Notes: a model not told the origin generated them from the sequence alone. Counted from the first letter of the stretch, positions 45,741 through 58,698 are shown. The stretch: DNA of 64,000 nt from Phialocephala subalpina (GCA_900073065.1 FJOG01000001.1:820430-884429), one strand, 5' to 3'. Made by a program: numbers and translations.

Positions 45741-46561
45741 GCGCGATAGAGCTTATGGAATCGATCTGACAAGAGTATACGGAGCTACTTCGAGGAGTGC
45801 CTGATAATTTCAGTAACCTTGTTGCAGGGTAGGTGTTGAGAGCTGGACAATTAAGCCCGATGGCCTGAAATTTCAGAGGTGTATCGCTAAACTATAGCGA
45901 TCAAAGCCTGAAGCAGGCACTCGCTTGACGTGCACACCAGTCTCTGATATTTACAGCCAATTGAGGAAATGAGCAGACAAAGTTTGAGGTACATATTGAG
46001 GACGGATGAACGGACACGCAATGGCGATGCTCATACGAATATATGGCAGCGATAATATGCAACTCTATCAGATCAAATACAACGCCTTAGTGGGAAGAGC
46101 CTTTGCCGCTTTTGAAACTTACCCAGGCCGCTTTACTTGCCTCGCGTCTCATCTCAAATTTTCTTCCTCTCCTCTCCTCAGCTCTCTCATACACAGCCTC
46201 AGCATCTGTTCGATTACCTTATTCCTCAAGAAAAGACAACCCGGGCAATGATGGCAGTGCCAATGCTCAATACGATGATGCCTACGATGAAGATATCATC
46301 TGATGATCGCGAAGCCACCCTGGGCGCACCTTCCCCAGGCCACGATTGGGCTTCCTTCATCAATCTTCAAGCCACCAAACGAGTGGAGTGACAGAGGCAA
46401 ATAAATGCCACTGTCGAAAGTCAGACATCGCGACCACGGCCATAATCATGCCGCTTTGGGTTCACCTCAAAAGATGTGCGTTTTCAGGCTTTAATTGCTT
46501 CAATCCGAGCGTCACGTCGTGACAATCTTCATCACCAAGGGCTACAAGCTGGTCAATCACG
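45741..46561. other. Upstream region of the ABC transporter
   Basis: No gene supported. Short frames only. Confidence 0.5.
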
Positions 46562-49500
46562 ATGGGTCTTCTATTGAGGCAGATATTTGCATTGGTGCAG
46601 AAGGACCTCTTTCTATTCTTCAGTGGTCCCAAGAGCAGACTGGCAACAGCTGCTCGAGCGCTGTGGGAACCGGTCATTCTCTCACTGTACTTGGCCATTC
46701 TGCTCAAGATTTACTGGCCAAAGGAGAACTACGGAGTCGGACAACCTCATCAGCTTCTATCCCTCCCAGATGCGATGCAAATCGCGACAGGGGGACGCGA
46801 CACCGTGGTGCTCGTCAACGATGTCTCAGCCGGCGGCGATATTGACCGCGTTATCAATTCGATCACTCAACCTGTTCAAGCATCTGGGAAAACAGTTGTG
46901 GTGCTCAACAAATTGACAGATTTACTTCAGACATGTCCAAGTACGCTTCAGGGTACCACAAAATGCTTCGGTGCAGTCGTATTCAATTCTTCACCAAAAG
47001 AGGGGCCAGGCGGGATCTGGAACTACACTTTGCGAGCTGATGCTGCATTCGGTGTCAATGTCGATGTGGGAAAGACGAACAATGATCCTGAAGTCTATCA
47101 GCTGCCCCTCCAGCGCGCTGTTGATGCAGCTATCGCCAGTGTTAATACCACAAGTGATGCGATACCACTTCCAGCACTTGTGGATGAGTACCGTACGTAT
47201 GCTATGGTCAGTTCCGGAACTCGAGCTAATATATCAACAGCGTTCACGTCCTTGACCCAACAGGAGTGGAAGGACAAAATCACAACCGACATCCAGCACG
47301 CGACAACGAACTACCTCTCAGTCGTGTGGTACATCGGTTTTGTCGGCGTCATGTATCATCTCGTCGGCCTGATGGCCAAGGAGCGAGAAACCGGCATGTC
47401 AGATCTCGTAGAATCTATGATGCCAAATGTACGCCGTTGGGAATGTCAAGTTGCTAGGCTGTTTGGCCACTTTCTCGCATTTTCGATAGCTTACCTGCCA
47501 GGTTGGATCATCATGGGCATCTTTGCTAAGATAGGACTGTTCAAGGAGACATCAGGAGGCATAGTTGTGGCCTTCTTCATCTTGTCGGGTCTCTCACTCA
47601 CATCGTTCAGCATACTGGGAGCTTCATTCTTCCGAAAAGCACAACTCAGCGGTATCACAACAGTCATTCTAGCCCTCTGTCTTGGCATCATTGCTCAAAT
47701 AATGAGCAAAAAGATGGACTCCGCTACTGTGGTCATTCTGGGCCTTCTGTTTACTCCGATGACTTTTGTGTTCTTTCTCTCGGCCGCCTTGAGGTTTGAT
47801 TCCAAGGACACGCCTGCAAAGCTGGGGCAATCAGCACCTGACAATCATTGGCCACTCCCAATTGGAGTCCTCTGGGCCCTTTTGGTGATACAAATCATTG
47901 TGTATCCAATCCTAGCGATGTACGTCGAACGATGGTTGTATGGCACCGCTTCACATCGATCGAGAAGGAATGTTTCTTGGCAAGGAGATGAAAGCAGAAC
48001 CCCAGTTCGACTCACCAACTTCAAGAAGGTCTACCAGAAGAACATCCTGCTTCGTCTCGTGACACGCATGTTTTGTATCAAGCTCTCGCCAGTCATAGCT
48101 ATCAATGATCTGAGCTTGACGGCACTGAAGGGCCAAATCCTAGTACTTGTCGGAGCAAATGGTATGTTTTGGAGACACCCGTTCATCTCCCGCTATCTCG
48201 TGTTTTTCTCTTTGGACAATGTCTTAGGTTTCCGAGAACAATTTTCTTTCAATACCTGCTAATGTCATATTACCTAGGTTGCGGAAAGACGACAGTTTTG
48301 AGTGCGATCGCTGGACTGAATAGCATCACTGATGGGTCAATTGACATTGACGGGTCTGGGGGAATTGGATTGTGCCCACAGAACGATGTCCTTTGGAATG
48401 GCTTGACGGTTGAGCAGCATGCTAAGATATTTTACGCGCTGAAAACTGTAACGGGCAGCAATCCAAAGACAGAGGTTGAAGAGCTGATCAAGCAATGCGG
48501 GCTTGAAGACAAAAAGAAGTCGTTTGCTAGAACACTGTCAGGTGGCCAGAAACGGAAGCTGCAGCTGATCATGATGCTCATTGGCGGCAGCCGTGTTTGT
48601 TGCGTTGATGAAGTCTCGGGAGGCCTTGACCCGCTCTCTCGTCGACGAATCTGGGACATCCTTCTGGCAGAGAGAGGGAATCGAACCTTCATTCTCACAA
48701 CCCACTTTTTAGACGAAGCCGAATATCTCGCAGACCACATTTCGATCATCTCGAAAGGCCTTCTGAAGGCTGAAGGATCCACATCCGAGCTTAAAGCTCG
48801 CCTTGGGAGTGGATACCGAGTTTTTGTGTCTCCAGGAACGGACGACGCTACCAATGGCAATCTCGCAGAGTTGTCTCGGAAGAAGGGCGCAGATGAAGCC
48901 TTTCTCCCAGTCGACCCTGCGACCGCTTTGGAGAGGATCAAAACCTACAAGTCTCAAGGAGTCAAGAACTTCCAGATCACTGGTCCTACAATCGAAGAAG
49001 TTTTCATGAAAATTGCAGTCGACGCAAATGAGGATCCCGACTCCGAGGTGGAACGCGTCGACATCTTACACGATTCTCATTCAAAATTGCACCGAGAAAA
49101 GGGTTTTGTAGATGTCAAAGCCATTGATGATACAACTCTGCTTACAGGACGTCGCATTGGAACATGGCAGCAGATCTACGTGTTGTTCAGGAAGCGACTC
49201 ACCATCCTTCGCTGGAACTGGATTGGACCCTCTCTAACATTCATAATCCCTGTCGCCGGTGCAGCTTTGGTGTCTATTCTCATTACGAACTTTCAGAATC
49301 CGGGATGTGCTTTCATCGACCAGATCAGCATCTCCGACATTCAGAACTTGTCAGGTACTCTCTCGCCTCAGATGGTTGTCGGACCTCAGAGCGCTCTCAC
49401 AGTTCAGAAACTTGAGCTCTTCTCTCGTGTACTGCCAAATATCAGTCAGAGCGTCAACGAATCGTCATTCCTCCAAGGTATTCACATCGTCAACTCCCTC

Positions 49501-51728
49501 GATGAGTTCATCAATTTCACAAACACCAACTACTCCACAATCGTGCCAGGCGGACTTTTCTTAGGCTCTCAGGATGTCGTTCCGACTTACAATTATAGAT
49601 CTGACCTAGGCACTCTTGGAGTGTACTCAGCAGTGTTCATCCAGAATGCGTTGAATGTTTTGCTTTCTAATCAGACAATTGTCACTCAGTACGGTATGTT
49701 CTGTCCAGACACTCAGCTATGACTTATTCTGACTGACTGGTAAAGCTGTCTTTGATCTCCCATGGCCGCCGGACACGCAAGATTCTCTGCAGTTCGTGTT
49801 TTACTTTGGTCTAGTGATGGCCGCGTATCCCGCATTCTTCGCTCTGTACCCCACGGCGGAGCGTGTTAGAGGAGTTCGTGCCTTGCAGTATTCGAATGGC
49901 GTCAGGAGCTTTCCTCTATGGTAAGCCATGGCAGTATTTGCTCTTGGGATGTCTCAGCTGACGGTCACAGGCTGGCCTATTTGGCTTTTGATGGGGTGAT
50001 CGTCCTTTTCGTGAGCGTCTTGGTCACAATAATCTTTGCTACCGCTGCACCGCATGCATGGTTCTCGCTGGGCAGTGTGTTCCTGTGTCTGTTTCTGTAT
50101 GGAATCACGTCGATACTGCTGTCTTACGTTCTATCGTTGATAGCTCGATCGCAGCTATCAGCCTTTGCGTTCTCAGCTGGCGGCCAAGCATTCATGCTCT
50201 TGATGTACATGAGTGCTTACATGAACATCACGGTCAGCTCACCGGCCGAGAAGACACAGTGGGAAATCATGCTAGTCCATTACACTCTCGGCATAATCAC
50301 GCCCATTGGGCAAATGCTGCGAGCAACCTTCGTCGGCCTGAATCTGTTCTCTGCTCTGTGCAGCGGATCTCCACCCGTCAAAGCTACCAGTCCCGGACCA
50401 CTTACGCTATTTGGGGCGCCCATCCTTTACCTCATCTGCCAATCGCTCTGCCTCTTCGGCATACTGGTATGGAATGATCACCGCTTCTCTATCTCCATGC
50501 TTCGGAGGTCGGCCAGTCCAGTCGATACCGAGGATACAACGACGAAGGAACCTGAGGTGTCCGAGGAAATCAATAGAGTTGCTACATCAGATGATGGGCT
50601 GAAAGTCCTACATGCCAGCAAGACTTTCCGAACGAAGGACACGTTCACAGGTAAGAATAAAGTCCTTGATGACTTGACTTTCGGCGTGAAGCGAGGGGAG
50701 GTCTTTGCGCTTGTGGGGCCCAATGGAGGTATGTAACATATTTTTCGTGTCATCATATCCTCACTACTGACAGTGCCACAGCCGGCAAGTCAACCACGAT
50801 CGCTATGATACGAGGAGAACTAAAACCAGATCATGGACCTGGTGAAATCTTCGTCGAGAACATCTCCGTCGCTAGAGACCGAGATATAGCTCGTTCTCAT
50901 TTAGGGGTCTGCCCTCAAAACGATCCCCTCGACCAAATGACTGTCCTCGAGCACCTACGCTTCTACGCTGGCATCCGCGGCCTCAAAGATCTTGAGCAAA
51001 ATGTTGATGCTTTGGTCACAGCTGTAGGACTTGCACCTTTCAGGAGTAGGATGGCGAGCAAGTTGTCGGGCGGCAACAAGAGGAAGTTAGGTCTAGCCAT
51101 CGCACTTATCGGTAATCCGGATGTCCTCTTACTCGACGAACCGTCATCTGGAATGGATCCTCTCGCAAAAAGAAGTATGTGGACTACACTATCGCGATTT
51201 GTTCCTCATCGCTCGATCCTTCTGACCACGCATTCGATGGAAGAAGCAGATGCCTTGGCCTCTCGAGTCGGAATTCTTGCTAAACATATGCTTGATCTTG
51301 GCACAACGCAACACCTGAGAACTAAACATGGATATGGATTTCATGTTACTCTTGTGCTGCGATCTGCACCAGCGAGCGGGGCTGAGGAGATGGAGACTTT
51401 AAAAGTATGGATTGAGGAGAGGTTCCGAGGAGCTGTGATGGAAAGGAGAATGTGGAATGGGCAGTTGAGATTTAACATCCCTTCCAAATCCCCACCTCGA
51501 GTCGTCATTAATGGGGCGGAGGTAGAGGAAGAGGAAGTGGAAACCTCGGTGGGATCGATCTTCGTGCTGCTGGAAGAGAATAATGCAGCATTGGGACTGG
51601 AGTTCTACTCTGTGTCGGTGTCGACGCTAGATGAGGTTTTCTTGAAGGTTGTGGGGAAGCATGGGGTTGGGGAGGAGAATGTAGAGGCTGTGAGGAGGAA
51701 GTGGTGGACTAGATGGTTGAAATGGTAG
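46562..51728 (+). CDS. ABCA-type full-length ABC transporter
   Basis: Exons 46562-48161, 48278-49693, 49746-49920, 49971-50728 and 50782-51728 sum to 4896 bases, 1631 aa. The layout is (TMD-NBD)x2, as in the ABCA subfamily. TMD1 has one helix near residue 35, a large loop (about 60-245) and several helices (about 255-455). NBD1 has GANGCGKTT (Walker A), LSGGQKRKLQ (signature), VCCVDEVSGGLDP (Walker B, with DEV for the usual DEP) and TTHFLDEAE. After TMD2, NBD2 has GPNGAGKSTT, LSGGNKRKLG, VLLLDEPSSGMDP and TTHSMEEAD. ABCA proteins move lipids across membranes; the substrate here is unknown. Introns 1 and 4 both fall inside the Walker A loops. The gene looks intact. Confidence 0.93.
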
Positions 51729-52857
51729 TCATGCGGTGATTCAAATGGACAAAACTTCAGGTGCGGGTCAGAAGCCCAATTCTTTGCTTTGGGGTGCAGC
51801 GTATCAGCATATCATAATGTGGTGTGCATCAACTGTCTGTCTAATTGCTACTCCAATCCGAATCTCCGACGGCCTCTGTCTCGAAATTATCGTCCAAGTC
51901 GATGCAAGTTTGTCAATCTTTACGCTCACTTGACACACTGCCTCCAAGAACCCACGACTCATAGCACGGTACTCACGGGACACCATTTGATCAGTTATTA
52001 TACCCGACACAGCCATTCGGAGGGCTCCGGTGATTGTAGAATGGGAGCAAGCAGGAACGATTCGGCATGCGCCTCCCCCCTGAAACACAATAGGCGAGCT
52101 CCATAGGCTTAGCGAACTCCGTTCGTGCGACCGATCAAGAACTTCAACTAGACTGTTTCAATTTCCAGGCTCTCAGTCGGGAATTGAATCCCAAAGAAAC
52201 AGTCAGATATTTTGTGGTATTGTATAAATTCGAATCTGACTTTGAGGGCATAGTCACATGCAAGGTTTCCTGTTAATTTATCTTTCTCCTCATCACTGCA
52301 TTTGGTATCATCCTATTCACCGCGCTTCAGTCTGCACTTTTCGCGCCTTATTGCCAGCCATCCGGCGAATATAGTTGCTCAATCGGATATCTGTCCAGTT
52401 TCCTTTTCCCATTTCTCCTCGGTATGTTTGGAGAAGCTGCTTGTCTACACCAATTGTGAACGGTTCTAGTTCATAAACTCCATATAGGAAGAAGTATTCC
52501 AAGAAAAATCATGATATTTCTGCAGTACATGTGACCGACAGCTCAGTGGAGACACCTCGGGGATCCGGAATGCAAGCCAAAGGAGAAAGATTTCAAAGGA
52601 GACTTGACGAAATGATCGTCCGCTAGAAGCCCCTTTCCCTGCTTCGCTTAAATGGCAAGGGCTTCCAACAGGCAGCAAGAGCGGTACAGTCGCATGACGT
52701 CTGCGAAGACACGCGCGTGTCTTCGTACGAAGTTCTGCTGGCTCACCGCGAAACAAGAAATTGGGCCAATGTAATAGTGATAAATACAAACTCAAGAATA
52801 TTCTCTTGATGACAGTTACAGAAACTAGTGTCTGTCTCTATAGTCGCCAGCAACAAG
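51729..52857. other. Intergenic, no gene recognised
   Basis: Only short frames. A 9-bp perfect inverted repeat (gactgtttc 52151-52159, gaaacagtc 52196-52204) encloses a second small one (ggga..tccc). Confidence 0.5.
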
Positions 52858-54257
52858 ATGGCTCCAAGTGCAAGCAAGGCTCTTGGTAAGCCATATTTCG
52901 CCGTTGGTCTGCCTGCTGTATGAGAGCAGAGCCCCTCGCGCTCTGTCTGCTGAACACGCATCTGCAAACACATGGCAAGAAGTCGCAAGACGAGCCGGGT
53001 TGAGGGGGCTCAACTCTTCAGCTCTCGAGAAACTGTGAGAGCCCATACTGACTTGTTAACAGTCACTCGCGTGAGTGGAGGCAAGGCAAGTCTGCATCTC
53101 GGGGATATTGCACCGCTCACCGTTGCGCCGCACCAAGTACTGTTTCGTGTTAAGAGTGTGGCTCAAACCCCCACCGACGGTATACGCACCTATTCTTTGG
53201 CAGCAGTCGAAAGACGTCGGTAGCTAATGCAAAACTCAGTTCAAAGTTTAGACTCGCTTTTGGCGAGAAGGTGGTTCTTGGGTGTGACTACGTTGGCATT
53301 GTTGAGAAGCTTGGGGACAGCGTGACCTCTTTGAAGATCGGTGATCGCATCGGGGTTGATATGGGGAGGTATGAGATACACTCCACATCAAACTTCGTGA
53401 GAAAGTAACACTGACTATATCCTATCTAGGCGAGATTACAGAGCTCCAAACGGCGTGAGCTCCAATGACGCTTCTACCGTGCCTTTGGCCGCAGCAACAG
53501 CATGGCCCGCGCTTTACTCAGAAACTTGTCTGAGCATCTCAAGATCACGAAAGAACCCTACCCCAGTTCCGGTTTGGGGAGGAAGCTGTAAGTGAAATGG
53601 TCCATAGTTTCACCCTCTCAAAATGAGGCTCACATTCTCGTAGCAAGCGTAGGAACATACACCATTCAACTTGCGCGCAAGTATTCAATTCCAGTCGTTA
53701 CTGTGCGCAGCCCAACGCACTTCGAGCTCTGCAAGACCCTTGGCGCAACTCACGTCTTTGACTATCACGATGAAGATGTTCTATCAAAAATCAAGACTGT
53801 TGCGTCAAACATCGAGCACGTATTTGATTGCGTTGGCTCGGATATCTCTTCGTCCACTGCATCCCAAGCCGTTTGCCAAAAGGGTGGAGTTCTTTGCACG
53901 GTGAGACCTGTAAAAAGGTTCACGGACAATGTGGAACTACGTGTGAAGGTGACGGATGTGTTGGTATGGACTGTATTCTTGAAAGACCACCAGTACAAAG
54001 AATTCGAGTGGCCTGTAAGTCTTCTCAAATGTGTACGTGCCAGGATTGCAGCGATAGCTAACGTATCTCAGGCTTCTGAGGCGGACCACAACCTTGGCAT
54101 CAAGCTGTTCCACGCCATTCCAAAATGGCTTGAGGATAGAACCTTGAAGACCAACACATCAAAAGTTGTGCCAGGTAGACTTTCGGGTGTAGAGGAAGGA
54201 TTTCAGATGCACAGAGATGGCAAAATCTCGGGTTGCAAACTTGTCTATGAATTGTGA
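52858..54257 (+). pseudogene. Zinc-binding-type enoyl reductase / MDR-family gene, disrupted
   Basis: Starts MAPSASKAL (52858), then splices to VTRVSGGKASLHLGDIAPL, PHQVLFRVKSVAQTPTD. The next block, FRLAFGEKVVLGCDYVGIVE and KIGDRIGVDMG, is one base out of frame with any splice I can find near 53185-53245. It continues GVSSNDASTVPLAAATAWP, VWGGSSSVGTYTIQLARKYS and GATHVFDYHDEDVLSKI to a normal C-terminus (PGRLSGVEEGFQMHRDGKIS). About 20 residues normally found between GDRI and the VSND block (the GAFAEY region) are missing. These proteins are related to trans-acting enoyl reductases of polyketide pathways such as LovC, and to general quinone-type reductases. A frameshift and an internal deletion suggest it is dead. 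No polyketide synthase is in the window. Confidence 0.7.
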
Positions 54258-54443
54258 ATCAGGCATAACAGTTGGGACGACAGTATCAATCTTTTGGAAG
54301 AGAACAGTCTGCTAGAAATACGATGCGCAGACATTGAATTCTGTCGAGAATAGAATACCTGGTGTACTTTCAGCACAGTTCTCGATGTGGAAATCCTAAC
54401 CCCAGTACGTGCGTATATCTGCCGAATTGGGAAGAAGCTGCTA

Positions 54444-54507
54444 CCCCACATTTCGTCTTTCCTATTTCGGCTTTCCGGCGGAAGGTATGATCCCCGCAAA
54501 CGTGGAG
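54444..54507. promoter_or_regulatory. Cluster of three SYGGRG (CreA-type) motifs upstream of the polyol dehydrogenase
   Basis: ccccac (54444-54449, minus-strand GTGGGG), ccccgc (54492-54497, GCGGGG) and gtggag (54502-54507) fit the CreA/Mig1 consensus SYGGRG and lie 113-176 bp before the ATG at 54620. Confidence 0.45.
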
Positions 54508-54619
54508 TAATCATCGCAACGTCGTGTTTCGACATAAGATGCATTTCCAGATCTCTGCTGCCCAGCGAGCGTCGTGAAAGCTGAGCTGACAGATTTGTTC
54601 TGAGCAAAATCTAAGAAAC

Positions 54620-55887
54620 ATGGAAGCTTCGACCTCGAGATTAGCCAAGTCCGTGCTCACGAATGGGCATCACGCATCTGGCGTGAAGCCCACGACTGCT
54701 GCTCAATTGCCACGCCCAAATCCAGCCCTGTGGACAACCAAAGACCATAGGATTTATGGCGCCCCTTCTCCAGACCTGATTCTTGGTCCAGATGACTGCA
54801 TTGTGCACGTGCGCATCAATGGGATCTGTGGGTATGTAGCTCTCATTCTCACCACCTCCTGCACAGAAAATAATGACTGATCAACCTCTAGATCTGACTT
54901 ACATTTCTGGAAAGCAGGTGAAATCGGCACTTGTATCGTTGATGAGGATTACATCCTCGGTCACGAAGCGGCCGGAGAAGTTTTCATGGCTGGCTCAAAT
55001 GTCACACACCTCAAACCTGGAGATCCTGTGGCCATCGAGCCTGGTCAACCTTGCGAAGAATGTCACCACTGCAGTATCGGAGAATATAATCTTTGTCCAG
55101 ATGTTGCATTCAGCGGTGCTCCACCGTTCCACGGTAGCATTCGTCGATACCATGTCCATCGAGCGAAATACTTGCACAAATTGCCACCAACAATGACTTT
55201 CACTGAAGGTGCTTTGTTGGAACCGTTGAGTGTGGTGTTACACGCATTCGAGCGTTCTCCTCTTCGACTTGGATCCCCGGCTTTAATTTGTGGTGCAGGC
55301 CCGATTGGACTTATTGCTCTTGCGGCCGCCAAGGCGAGTGGTGCTTTCCCATTGGTCATCACTGACGTAGATGCGTCGAGGTTGGAATTTGCAAAGCAGT
55401 TCGTACCAGAATGCGAGACCTTCCTGGTTCCCATTCAAGGCTTGCCAGTGGAGCATGCCACAGCAATTCAGAAATTGTTCCTGGGATTGGGTAGCGTAGA
55501 GCCTAGTATTGTGTATGAATGCACTGGTGTGCAAAGCAGTGTTCATACCGCTGCTTTTGCGTGTAGAAGAGGAGGCGAGGTTATGGTTATTGGGGTGGGG
55601 AGAGCGGTCATGGATGGCCTGCCTTTCATGCACTTGAGCTTGGCTGAGGTATGTCTTTCGCAGCTACAAATAAAGCTCCTTTGCTGATATAAGCCTAGAT
55701 TGATTTGAAGTTCATCAATCGGTATCACCATTCGTGGCCCTTCGCCATACGACTTATGCAGTCTGGCTACGTCAACCTCAAGCCTTTAGTCACGCATCGG
55801 TTCAAACTTGAGGAAGCAGTCGGCGCTTTGGAAACTGCAGCCGATAAAACCAAAACCTCCGTGAAGATTCATATCTGGGATGATTAG
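54620..55887 (+). CDS. Polyol dehydrogenase (L-arabinitol 4-/sorbitol dehydrogenase-like)
   Basis: Exons 54620-54831, 54892-55648 and 55699-55887 (introns GTATGT..CTCTAG and GTATGT..CCTAG) give 385 aa. The fold is zinc medium-chain dehydrogenase. GICGSDLHFW and GHEAAGEV supply the catalytic zinc ligands (Cys, His-Glu). CEECHHCSIGEYNLC supplies four structural-zinc cysteines. Then follow ALLEPLSVVLHAFERS, the Rossmann motif ICGAGPIGLIAL and VITDVDASRLEFA. These features match L-arabinitol 4-dehydrogenase, xylitol and sorbitol dehydrogenases, which oxidise polyols to ketoses with NAD+. Exact substrate cannot be told from sequence alone. The N-terminus has a short extension of about 30 residues. 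It is convergent with a sugar transporter, and both promoters carry SYGGRG clusters, suggesting glucose repression. Confidence 0.9.
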
Positions 55888-56638
55888 TTTTGCGCTCCAC
55901 ATTGGCCAAGAAAACACCAATTCAAATTAATCAAGTACCGAGAAACAAGTTTGGATACTGTGGTGATGTATTTCGTGACCTAGCACAACATGAATTATAT
56001 TTCCGTCTCCCATCAAGTGTTCGCTGTTGGGCCTCGCTTGTGGAAAGGGGGCTCGGCTATAGCGCCGACCTCTGTTTCTTTCCCAGCAGAGATTGAAGCT
56101 GCACGTCAATCCCTGGCTTTCTCTGGCATTGAGGAGGCATTGAGGACTACGTGAAATCTGTGAGATTGATTCGGTACATCTAAACTTCCCAATTGAGAAG
56201 TGCGACTTCGATCGCCACTGGGGAGGACTAGTCCCGAAAAGGGTGAGCCGAGCCTGTTGGTCTCGAGCCAGGGGCGCTTGCGATTTCCGATTTCGTATTC
56301 TGTCGGAAATAATGAATACTTCGTATGGGCGAATACTTCCGACGCCACAAGCCGGATGAGGCCTAATTCCCGGAGGCAGGTCTCTTTGGTGTCAAAATTG
56401 ATGACCGCTCTTTTATATCGTTGCTGTCGCCACGTGTGGTGAACGTCCGTGCAAAGTTTTCGGAAGGGAAAAGGCCATTATCAAAGATTATGAAAAGATA
56501 AATTTTTAAACCATCGTGTTTGATCTTTCGCATCAAATCTAATTTAAGCCAAAGTTAAATTATGTCTAATGATCTATCATGTATAAAGGAACGCAAGCAG
56601 GCAGGCATTTTCTACTTCCCACTCCTCGACCCTTCGGT
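55888..56638. other. Convergent 3' regions, no gene recognised
   Basis: Presumed 3' UTRs of the dehydrogenase and the transporter. The part near 56480-56580 is AT-rich. Confidence 0.5.
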
Positions 56639-58449
56639 TTAAATCTTTTCTACATGCTGCGTGTTGAGGTCCTGAGTCGCCGCCTTTTTGAGACCTTCCT
56701 CACTCGTGTTGCCTTGCTCGATATCGGTACTGGAATCCGTCGTTCGAGATACGAAAGGCAACTTCGGCAAGCCTGAGTCGCGACCTCCATTGATGAACAA
56801 GAAGTCGATATCCTCAAGTGTCTTGTTGCTTGTCTCGGGGTAGAAAAAGTAGAAAATTGGAATGAATGCAAACTACGTCCAAGTTAGTGTTTAACACGAC
56901 ATCGAGAAAGAAATACAATATATCTGGGGGAAGGGATCTTACATTCGTAACCATGAAGATGAGATAGGCTTTCCACTGAAGTCTATTGATAATAATCGGT
57001 GTGATCATCACGATAGTGAAATTCCATAACCAGTTACTTGAAATACCAACAGCGGTTCCCTTCGCACGAGCTTCCAGAGGTAGGATCTCCGGTACGTAGA
57101 CCCAAGGTACGCAGTTCACGGTCCCACCAAAGATCAGCATGTACGTGAAGAAGAAGGCGACACTCGCAGCGGCAGTTTGCTTCTCCACGGACGTTCCTTG
57201 GAAGGAGAGGAGAATAGAGATCATCATCATCGAGAATCCCAGACCAGCGCAGCCCCAGAACATTGTCTTTCGACGACCCATCTGATCCAGAAAAAAGGAT
57301 GGAACAAGAGAACCGAACATGAACATCATGTTGATGCAGCCTCCGAGAATCTGTGCCAGCTGTGGGTCCAAGCCAACATTTTCGACGAGAACGGCTACGT
57401 TGATTTAGCTGAGGAACATAATTTGAGAGAGTTGAAAAGTTTGTACGTACTTGTGATATAGTACACGACCAAGTTAATTCCTCCAACTTGATTCATACAT
57501 TGAACTCCCCATGCAAGGAGAACACGTCTTCCAGTCTGAACAGGATCTTTCTTGAAGATATTGCGCCATTTGAATCGGCCATTGCTTTCCTCTATTTTGA
57601 TGGCATCAATGATCTGGCTGATCTCGTGCTCGATCAATGGGTCCTCTGCGGGCTTGTCATAGATCATGCACATCACTTCAACGGCCTCCTCGGCTCGGTC
57701 ATGGTTATACAGCCAACGTGGTGACTCAGGTAAACCGAAAACGAGAACGATAACGACGACTGCAAAGACGATTTGGAAAGCGATTGGGAGCCGCCAGGCA
57801 ATTGGTCCCCCCGCGAAGGACATGCCGAAATCAAACCAGCTAGGCTCATATATTAGCACGCTTTCTCAAGGCACTTCTCGATGATAGGGGATAACTCACT
57901 AAGCAAGAGAAATACCAACGCCAACGAACAAAACCTCAGCAGACACCAGCCTTCCTCTCTTATGTCCTTCACAAAGCTCAGATTGGTACATTGGAACAGT
58001 TGACGTTTCCAATCCAGTCCCCATGCCAGTTACGATGCGACCAATTACTAGATGAGCGACACTGAATGCTGTCGTTTGAAGTATAGCACCAAAGATAATG
58101 ATAGATGCTGCGAGCCAAATGACTTTTCTACGACCAAGAGGGTTCCCAATCCAGAAATTGACTGTCACATTGTCAGTGTTTGCGATCTACTTCCACGCTA
58201 GAGTGGGCACTTACTGAAACAACCAAGAAGACATCCTAGATTGTAGGAAGCAACAATGATACCAGTCTTCGTATCACTAGGGTGTCCAAATTGATTGAGC
58301 CAGTCCGCGTTCTGGAGGATGCCACCAAATACCCCTTGGTCGTAGCCAAAAAGTGTGAAGGCAAGCAAACAACAACCGCTCACAGCAACCTGTAGGGACC
58401 TGCCACGCCCAAACCAAGAATGCATCTTCGTCGTTCTTTCGAAATTCAT
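56639..58449 (-). CDS. MFS sugar transporter
   Basis: Five exons (58449-58215, 58161-57900, 57839-57451, 57394-56943, 56872-56639) sum to 1572 bases, 523 aa. All introns have GT-AG ends. It is a 12-helix sugar porter: after a short N-terminus come FTLFGYDQGVFGGIL (TM1) and GCLLGCF; then NPLGRRKVIWLAA (the loop 2-3 GRR motif); IGRIVTGMGTGLETSTVPMY; the central LPESPRWLYNHDR; QVGGINLVVYYIT (TM7 sugar-binding QxxG.N.YY); DQMGRRKTMFWG; VPWVYVPEILPLEARAKGT; and the PETS motif FYPETSNKTLEDID. A hydrophilic C-terminal tail follows. It imports hexoses, pentoses or polyols with protons at the plasma membrane. Pairing with a polyol dehydrogenase suggests pentose or polyol use. Confidence 0.93.
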
Positions 58450-58634
58450 GACTGTTGCAGAACGAACAGCTGAGGCATAAAATACTGTGAATTGAGAAGG
58501 TATACTGAATAAGTGATTGGAGTGTGTTGAAGGGCTGTTTGATGCCTTATTCTTTGATAAGTACTGTAGAGGATAAGTTGATACCTGCTAGATACTTGAC
58601 ATGTTGGGTCAATTAACTCTTCTTGGGGAAATTT

Positions 58635-58698
58635 GTGGAGATGCGGGGAGAGGCGGAGAGATCGAGCGGATGCGTCACTCCGAATTACTTTAGTGGAG
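58635..58698. promoter_or_regulatory. Cluster of four SYGGRG (CreA-type) motifs upstream of the sugar transporter
   Basis: gtggag (58635-58640), gcgggg (58643-58648), gcggag (58653-58658) and gtggag (58693-58698), all on the plus strand, lie about 185-250 bp upstream of the transporter ATG (58449, minus strand). Confidence 0.5.

Noticed and set aside
52151..52204. Inverted repeat enclosing a small stem, possibly a tRNA
   Set aside because: Too short for a tRNA (about 54 bases), with no anticodon arm and no TTCRA T-loop; kept only as a hairpin.
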